Part shown: piece after piece, positions 6,654 through 9,901 of the stretch
How positions within the stretch are numbered: the stretch's first letter is position 1
How the letters are laid out: every line of letters starts with the position of its first letter
Assembly: GCA_019307165.1 (NCBI GenBank)
Contig: JAFDKD010000164.1
Coordinates: 1 to 9,901 of the forward strand
Direction: 5' to 3'
Source: Deltaproteobacteria bacterium
GTDB lineage: Bacteria; Desulfobacterota; DSM-4660; Desulfatiglandales; Desulfatiglandaceae
Length of the DNA stretch: 9,901 nt
Made by a program: the position numbers and the translations under genes
Notes under the pieces: model-generated
The model's input: only the letters and a program-made list of their open reading frames with translations
Databases searched by the model: none
Told to the model about the DNA's origin: nothing

Positions 6654-6923
6654 TTGTTGTGTCATGTCTTTGTTTGCACGAACGATCGCCAGGGCAAAAG
6701 GAAATCGTGCGCCGATGGAAACAGTTCGGCCGTTAAAGCCGCCCTTAAGACTGAAATCAATAACCGTGGCTGGAAAGGCAAAGTGCGTGTGTCGACCAGC
6801 GGGTGCATGGGGCTCTGTGCGAAGGGCTCCAACGTGATTCTATACCCTCAGCAGATTTGGTTTTCCGGGGTTTCTGAGGAAGACACGGAAAGGATCATTG
6901 ATAAATTGGCGGATTACGTTTAG
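6654..6923 (+). CDS. Thioredoxin-like [2Fe-2S] ferredoxin
   Basis: Counting from the TTG at 6654, the 89-residue protein has four cysteines spaced C8-x10-C19-x31-C51-x3-C55. The start is C-x-N-D-R and the second pair is in S-G-C-M-G-L-C. This is the pattern of the thioredoxin-like [2Fe-2S] ferredoxin family (Shethna-type, related to NuoE), small cytoplasmic electron carriers. The start is unclear: there is no in-frame ATG, the in-frame stop TAA at 6636-6638 limits any extension, and TTG at 6654 or 6657 or ATT at 6645 are the only candidates. No good ribosome site precedes them. The gene ends 71 bp before the CoA-transferase subunit A gene and may be cotranscribed with it. The fold is clear; the partner is not. 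Confidence 0.85.
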   Translation: MLCHVFVCTNDRQGKRKSCADGNSSAVKAALKTEINNRGWKGKVRVSTSGCMGLCAKGSNVILYPQQIWFSGVSEEDTERIIDKLADYV

Positions 6924-6994
6924 GCACTGTTAAGATATTGAAAGGTTGCCAACTCGACGGCGTAATCATTGAACCGATATAGGGGGGAAAGGCA

Positions 6995-7849
6995 ATGAGA
7001 GATAAGGTTACGACCGCCCGGGAAGCTGCCCGTCTCATTAAAGACGGTACGCATGTCGGCCTTGGCGCCGGTATGGAAATGAATCCCATGCCGATTATCA
7101 GGGAAGTGATAAAGAACGGCATCAGGGATCTAACCCTCACACCCGTGATAACCGGGGGATATGCCAGCGACCTTCTTGTGGGGGCCGGCTGCGTGAAAAC
7201 GGTTCAATTTCCTCGGTTCGACTTGGGAGAATACGGGACGGCGCCGAATTTCAGAAGGAAGGTCCAGGCCGGCGAGCTGGAACTCCTTGAAGTCATGTGA
7301 CCCGCTATCACTTTGGGGCTCCAGGCTGGGGTCCACAATCTCCCCTTCATCCCTTTGATCGGTCTGACGGGCAGCGATTACCTTAAGTACAGGCCCGATT
7401 TAAAGACTGTCATCGACCCGTATACCGGAAACGAATACGTGACATCGCCTGCCATCATTCCGGACGTTGGCGTGATCCACGGATACAAAGGAGACCGGTT
7501 CGGCGGCATTACCACTCACAGTTATAGGGAAGACAGGTTGATCGCCATGGCGGCCGAGGTAACGATAGCCGTGGTTGAAGAGCTTCTGGAACCGGATGAA
7601 GTTATTCCAGGGCTTTATGAGATCTATATATCTCCCCTGCACATCGATGCCGTCGTGGTCGCGGACTGTGGGGCCCATCCCACGGCCTGCCCGGGAAAGT
7701 ACGAGACCGATTATAAACATTTGGACGCGTATGTGGCGGCCTCGAAAGATGAAGATTTGTTTCAACAGTACCTGGAGCAATATATTTTCGGTCCCAAGGA
7801 CCATGAGGAATATCTTGAGAAAGTGAGGTTTAATGGACGTGGCAGCTGA
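6995..7849 (+). CDS. CoA-transferase family subunit A with in-frame UGA at codon 102 (candidate selenoprotein)
   Basis: Reading TGA 7298-7300 through gives 284 residues, normal for GctA/IpdA-type alpha subunits of class I CoA-transferases. Before the UGA the sequence has G-L-G-A-G (22-26), G-A-G-C-V-K (64-69) and the typical G-E-Y-G-T-A-P-N-F (78-86). After it, G-L-Q-A-G...L-P-F-I-P (108-120), G-S-D-Y (125-128) and P-D-V-G-V-I-H (150-156) continue in the same phase, so no frameshift is involved. No other stop interrupts the gene. A SECIS-like hairpin follows the UGA. The family moves CoA between acids or, in IpdAB, hydrolyses a cyclic acyl-CoA. GGGGGG seven bases before the ATG (6982-6987) is the ribosome site. 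The end overlaps the subunit B gene by 17 nt. The alternative is a nonsense mutation or base-call error giving a 101-residue fragment. The family call is strong; Sec is a well-motivated inference. Confidence 0.75.
7298..7334 (+). promoter_or_regulatory. UGA codon with SECIS-like stem-loop (candidate Sec recoding element)
   Basis: After UGA (7298-7300) come 15 nt. Then 7316-7323 (GGGCUCCA) pairs with 7327-7334 (UGGGGUCC) in 8 bp including two G-U wobbles, closed by the loop GGC (AGGCU if the last A-U pair is open). The loop begins 23-24 nt after the UGA and starts with G. This fits the published bacterial SECIS model as I remember it: short upper stem, small apical loop with an early G, loop roughly 16-37 nt downstream. 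The loop resembles the AGGUCU loop of E. coli fdhF. A GC-rich coding region can form such a hairpin by chance, so this is supporting evidence only. Confidence 0.5.
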
Positions 7850-8573
7850 AATAAAACCTTTTGAAATGATGATCGGGGCCTTGTCAAAACTCCTGAACGA
7901 CGGTGAAATGGCGGCGTGCGGAACCCTTTCGCCCATTCCCGCATCGGCCATTCTCCAGGCAAAACATACACACGCCCCTAATCTTACGCCTTTTATCTAT
8001 GGAGACCTTTCACTGCGTCTAACCGAAGGTCATCTGGAGACGTTTGCCGCGTTTCAGAGGGGAAAAGTAGATGTTTTTTTTCTCTCAGGGGTCCAGATCG
8101 GGCAGAACGGCCACATCAATCTTTCGGTGATCGGAGACTATAGAAAACCAAAGGTAAGGTTTCCCGGGGGGGCCGCATCAAACATGGTCTATTCCTGCTC
8201 CAGGCGGGCTCTCCTGTTTGCTCCGGTCCACACCAAGCGGGTTCTGGTCAAAGAAGTGGACTTTAAAAACGCCCTTGCTTTTGATGAGGGAAAGCCGACG
8301 CCCTGGCGAAGAGGGCATCCTTCACATCTGGTGACACCCCTCTGTGTGATGAAATTCGACTTGGATCAGAAAAAGTTGGTTCTGGACTCCCTGATGCCGG
8401 GTGTCACGCTGGATGAAGTTATTGGAAACACCGGTTTTGATGTGGGAATCAACGGCAGGGAAATTCCTTCCTATGATCCCATAAATGAAGAGGAATTGGA
8501 AATTCTGCGGACCGTGGTAAATGAAAAGGTGAAGAAAATATATCCGGAATTCGCAAAGCAAATGTGGGGTTGA
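7833..8573 (+). CDS. CoA-transferase family subunit B (GctB/IpdB-like), lacking the canonical Glu
   Basis: The 246-residue beta subunit starts inside the end of subunit A (17-nt overlap, GTGAGG about five bases before the ATG), so the two are probably translationally coupled and form a heteromer. Family marks are H-A-P-N-L (47-51), G-K-V-D-V-F-F-L-S-G-V-Q-I (77-89), N-G-H-I-N (92-96), G-D-Y-x-K-P-K-V-R-F-P-G-G (101-113) and a late T-P-L-C-V-M-K-F-D (residues about 168-176). In true class I CoA-transferases the beta subunit carries the Glu that forms the acyl anhydride and CoA thioester, in an E-x-G motif after H-A-P-(D/N)-L. Here that place reads F-I-Y-G-D (54-58), with no Glu. The pair may therefore work like the hydrolase IpdAB, or by a different nucleophile. 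The family call is firm, the activity open. Confidence 0.88.
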   Translation: MDVAAEIKPFEMMIGALSKLLNDGEMAACGTLSPIPASAILQAKHTHAPNLTPFIYGDLSLRLTEGHLETFAAFQRGKVDVFFLSGVQIGQNGHINLSVIGDYRKPKVRFPGGAASNMVYSCSRRALLFAPVHTKRVLVKEVDFKNALAFDEGKPTPWRRGHPSHLVTPLCVMKFDLDQKKLVLDSLMPGVTLDEVIGNTGFDVGINGREIPSYDPINEEELEILRTVVNEKVKKIYPEFAKQMWG

Positions 8574-8811
8574 GTTTGTGAAAAACCTGATGATGTCGAA
8601 ATTCCGGATACTTGGAAGCCATTCAATGAAAATGGCGGGAAATACCTGACGGTCTTAAAATGGCAGCATCCGAAACCGGCGTTTCTATCAGGTTATTTTT
8701 AGACTATTATCGCAGATAATTTTCAAAGACCCCGACTGGTTCTACTGGTAAGCAGTATACCAGAATCCAATACCGATACGTCAGGGGGGGTGATCTGGAT
8801 GGTGAAAATCT
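8574..8811. other. Gene-free stretch after the CoA-transferase pair
   Basis: No intact frame of useful length is present. One plus frame just after the subunit B stop reads like coding sequence (E-K-P-D-D-V-E-I-P-D-T-W, then H-P-K-P-A-F-L-S-G-Y-F) before a stop, and a short D-P-D-W-F-Y-W follows in another frame. I cannot assign either to a family. They look like decayed coding sequence, in keeping with the remnants just downstream. I see no clear terminator. Confidence 0.4.
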
Positions 8812-8949
8812 TTGTTCTGGGAAATGCAGCAAATCATCATGCGCGATCTGCCTTACCTGCCGCTTTACAATCCCAAGCCGGCGGAGGCCGTTCGGGTCGA
8901 TAGATACACCGGTTGGGTGCAGATGCTGGGCGGGATCGGATATCAGCTC
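8812..8949 (+). pseudogene. Remnant: C-terminal end of a peptide-type ABC transporter substrate-binding protein
   Basis: The translation F-W-E-M-Q-Q-I-I-M-R-D-L-P-Y-L-P-L-Y-N-P, then V-D-R-Y-T-G-W-V-Q and G-G-I-G-Y, is the typical last 40-50 residues of an SBP_bac_5 (oligopeptide/dipeptide-binding) protein. A stop at 8803-8805 in the same frame and the lack of related sequence upstream show that the other 90 percent of the gene is gone. After G-G-I-G-Y the reading frame runs into unrelated sequence. It is not a functional gene. Confidence 0.7.
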
Positions 8950-9087
8950 GTCTTGGAGGACTCGGGCACGAGCTGCTTCCTGCGCTGCCTCGCCAGTTCA
9001 CGTTTATCCGAGACCTCATCGGATTCGTCAATGATCTCGCGACCCAGAATTTCCTCTCTTGATTTACTTTCCGTTAAGTCCCAAGGC

Positions 9088-9252
9088 TTGTTGATACTGA
9101 TGGCCAAGCATCACTATCTTGGCTTTAAATCCCTGGTTGGTAAATCTATTCGTTATATTGCCGGGATGCAAGGCCAATGGGTTGCATTACTGGGTTGGTC
9201 TGCGGCGGCCTTAAAATGCAAACCAAGAGACTCCTGGATCGGATGGCCACAG
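9088..9252 (+). pseudogene. Remnant: DUF4338 (DruA-like) protein fragment
   Basis: The plus frame reads L-M-A-K-H-H-Y-L-G-F-K-S-L-V-G, then I-R-Y-I-A, G-Q-W-V-A-L-L-G-W-S-A-A-A and K-P-R-D-S-W-I-G-W. This matches the N-terminal block of DUF4338 proteins, often labelled Druantia protein DruA and frequently linked to mobile DNA. About 55 residues remain. The expected next block (L-P-L-V-x-N-N-x-R-F-L-I-L-P-W) is absent and replaced by unrelated sequence. It is a dead fragment and gives no evidence for a defence system. Confidence 0.65.
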
Positions 9253-9277
9253 GTTAGGGGCCTTTCTTCTTTAAGGG

Positions 9278-9319
9278 AACCGCTCCTCCCACCTTTTTGG
9301 GAGCGTATTGTAGGCGGTT
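9278..9319. repeat. Overlapping inverted repeats at the junction of two remnants
   Basis: AACCGC (9278-9283) pairs with GCGGTT (9314-9319), and CGCTCC (9281-9286) pairs with GGAGCG (9300-9305). The arms overlap, so only one hairpin can form at a time. The site lies between the DUF4338 and cyclase remnants and may be the scar or end of a lost mobile element. Confidence 0.3.
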
Positions 9320-9346
9320 CTTGCCTCCTCCACAACTACGTCTATT

Positions 9347-9476
9347 GAGCTGGTTGAGGAGCAAGGTAGGCCGCGCCCTCTCGATGCACAGCGGGATAAA
9401 TACGGGGCTTGCAGTTACGGGGCATGATGACAAGGAAAAGGGAACCTATGGCGCGACAGGTGAGTCCATTAACTTA
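9347..9476 (+). pseudogene. Remnant: class III adenylate/guanylate cyclase catalytic domain
   Basis: From 9363 the plus frame reads K-V-G-R-A-L-S-M-H-S-G-I-N-T-G-L-A-V-T-G, then K-E-K-G-T-Y-G-A-T-G-E-S-I-N-L. This is the M-H-x-G-I-N-T-G...G-D-x-(I/V)-N-L core of class III cyclases. The preceding E-L-V-E-E, also usual in this family, sits at 9347-9361 in a different frame, so a frameshift separates them. The match stops at S-I-N-L, where the antiporter gene end at 9469 begins on the other strand. Only about 45 of some 180 domain residues remain. Confidence 0.65.
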
Positions 9477-9901
9477 CGTCCTCTTTTTCTGGACTTTGGG
9501 ATAAACCAGCGACCTCGGCGACCCTATCTGGTGGTCCAAGGACAAAAAGCACATCGTTAGCACAAAATGGCATGTTTACATTTGGGTTGGATATTATTTT
9601 TGAGTTTCGACGTAATGCCATTACTGTAACTCCATATTTCTTTCTCAGCTCAATGCTAGCTAAACTTTTACCAACTAAGGGTGATTTCTCAACAACCCTC
9701 AACGTACTGATTTCAACATCGGGAAGCTGAAGGTTCAAATCGGAAAAAGATGAGGACTCTTTGAAAAGGCTTCGAAACATTTCGTAACCATCTGATCGTA
9801 TTTCAGCGACCAACGCTTCGATTTCATCCCTTGGTATAAGATATTTAGCCAAAACACGAGTGAAAATCTCCACTGATGTCTCAAATTCTTCCGGAATGAC
9901 C
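9469..9901 (-). CDS. KefB-type cation:proton antiporter, C-terminal cytoplasmic part (N-terminus outside window)
   Basis: The minus frame is open from the window edge to TAA at 9469-9471, giving 143 residues. It starts V-I-P-E-E-F-E-T-S-V-E-I-F and goes on Y-L-I-P-R-D-E-I, the linker usual after the RCK_N domain of KefB-like antiporters. It ends in an RCK_C (TrkA-C) domain: L-P-D-V-E-I-S-T-L-R-V, S-P-L-V-G-K-S-L, R-K-K-Y-G-V-T-V and N-D-V-L-F-V-L-G-P-P-D-R. The complete protein would be a membrane CPA2 transporter with about 12 helices, regulated by ligands at the RCK domains. The membrane part is not in the window, so transport type is inferred. The last eight bases overlap the end of the cyclase remnant, so this gene's end borders the rearranged region but looks intact. 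Confidence 0.85.
   Translation of the reverse strand, partial: VIPEEFETSVEIFTRVLAKYLIPRDEIEALVAEIRSDGYEMFRSLFKESSSFSDLNLQLPDVEISTLRVVEKSPLVGKSLASIELRKKYGVTVMALRRNSKIISNPNVNMPFCANDVLFVLGPPDRVAEVAGLSQSPEKEDVS

Noticed and set aside
7298..7312. Frameshift as the reason for the split CoA-transferase subunit A
   Set aside because: The frame before and after the TGA is identical, so no indel is needed; only the UGA itself separates the halves.
7313..7849. Downstream half of subunit A as a separate gene starting at TTG 7313
   Set aside because: There is no ribosome site, and the frame begins inside a conserved helix; it is the continuation of the same protein.
9088..9252. A Druantia anti-phage system
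   Set aside because: Only about 55 residues of a DruA-like domain remain and no other Druantia gene is present.
8812..9348. A single intact 178-residue protein
   Set aside because: The frame joins the end of a transporter binding protein to a DUF4338 fragment through unrelated sequence; this is an accidental fusion of remnants.

Overview
This window looks like a chromosomal segment of a Desulfobacterota (deltaproteobacterial) anaerobe, probably Desulfobacterales. I infer this from the protein style only: a variant YchF-like GTPase with a GSGKTT P-loop, stacked acyl-CoA enzymes, a small Cys4 [2Fe-2S] ferredoxin, CoA-transferase-fold subunits, and intergenic hairpin repeats. I could run no database search.

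Layout: (1) 1-1061, minus: nearly complete ychF-like GTPase gene. It has a consensus-quality sigma70 promoter at 1165-1193 and a 12-bp hairpin in its leader. (2) 1225-1682: a strong terminator, a doubtful 59-codon minus-strand ORF and an AT-rich region with a 13-bp tandem repeat. (3) 1683-2915, plus: acyl-CoA dehydrogenase with Asp where the usual catalytic Glu sits. (4) 2916-3313: convergent intergenic region holding a 290-bp MITE-like element with about 30-bp imperfect terminal inverted repeats. (5) 6431 down to 3314, minus: a three-gene operon of acyl-CoA ligase, UlaG-like metallo-beta-lactamase-fold hydrolase and a short luciferase-like flavin oxidoreductase, with its own promoter at 6472-6499. 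(6) 6654-8573, plus: thioredoxin-like [2Fe-2S] ferredoxin followed by two overlapping CoA-transferase-fold subunits. (7) 8574-9476: a gene graveyard with remnants of a peptide-binding ABC transporter protein, a DUF4338/DruA-like protein and a class III nucleotide cyclase. (8) 9469-9901, minus: C-terminal part of a KefB-type cation:proton antiporter, ending in an RCK_C (TrkA-C) domain.

The most interesting object is the CoA-transferase subunit A gene (6995-7849). Its frame is interrupted once, by TGA at codon 102, and then continues in the same phase as convincing family sequence for a full-length 284-residue protein. A GC-rich stem-loop with a GG-containing apical loop starts 15 nt after the UGA, the geometry expected of a bacterial SECIS. 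The UGA lies in the segment just before the conserved G-L-Q-A helix, close to where I recall the important Glu of the related IpdA. The partner subunit B lacks the usual catalytic Glu (F-I-Y-G-D instead of E-x-G). I therefore propose a selenocysteine-containing CoA-transferase-fold enzyme. The competing explanation, a simple nonsense mutation or sequencing error, cannot be excluded from one sequence.

Together, the ligase, dehydrogenase, flavin oxidoreductase, ferredoxin and CoA-transferase pair suggest activation and oxidation of an organic acid through CoA thioesters. The substrate cannot be read from the sequence.
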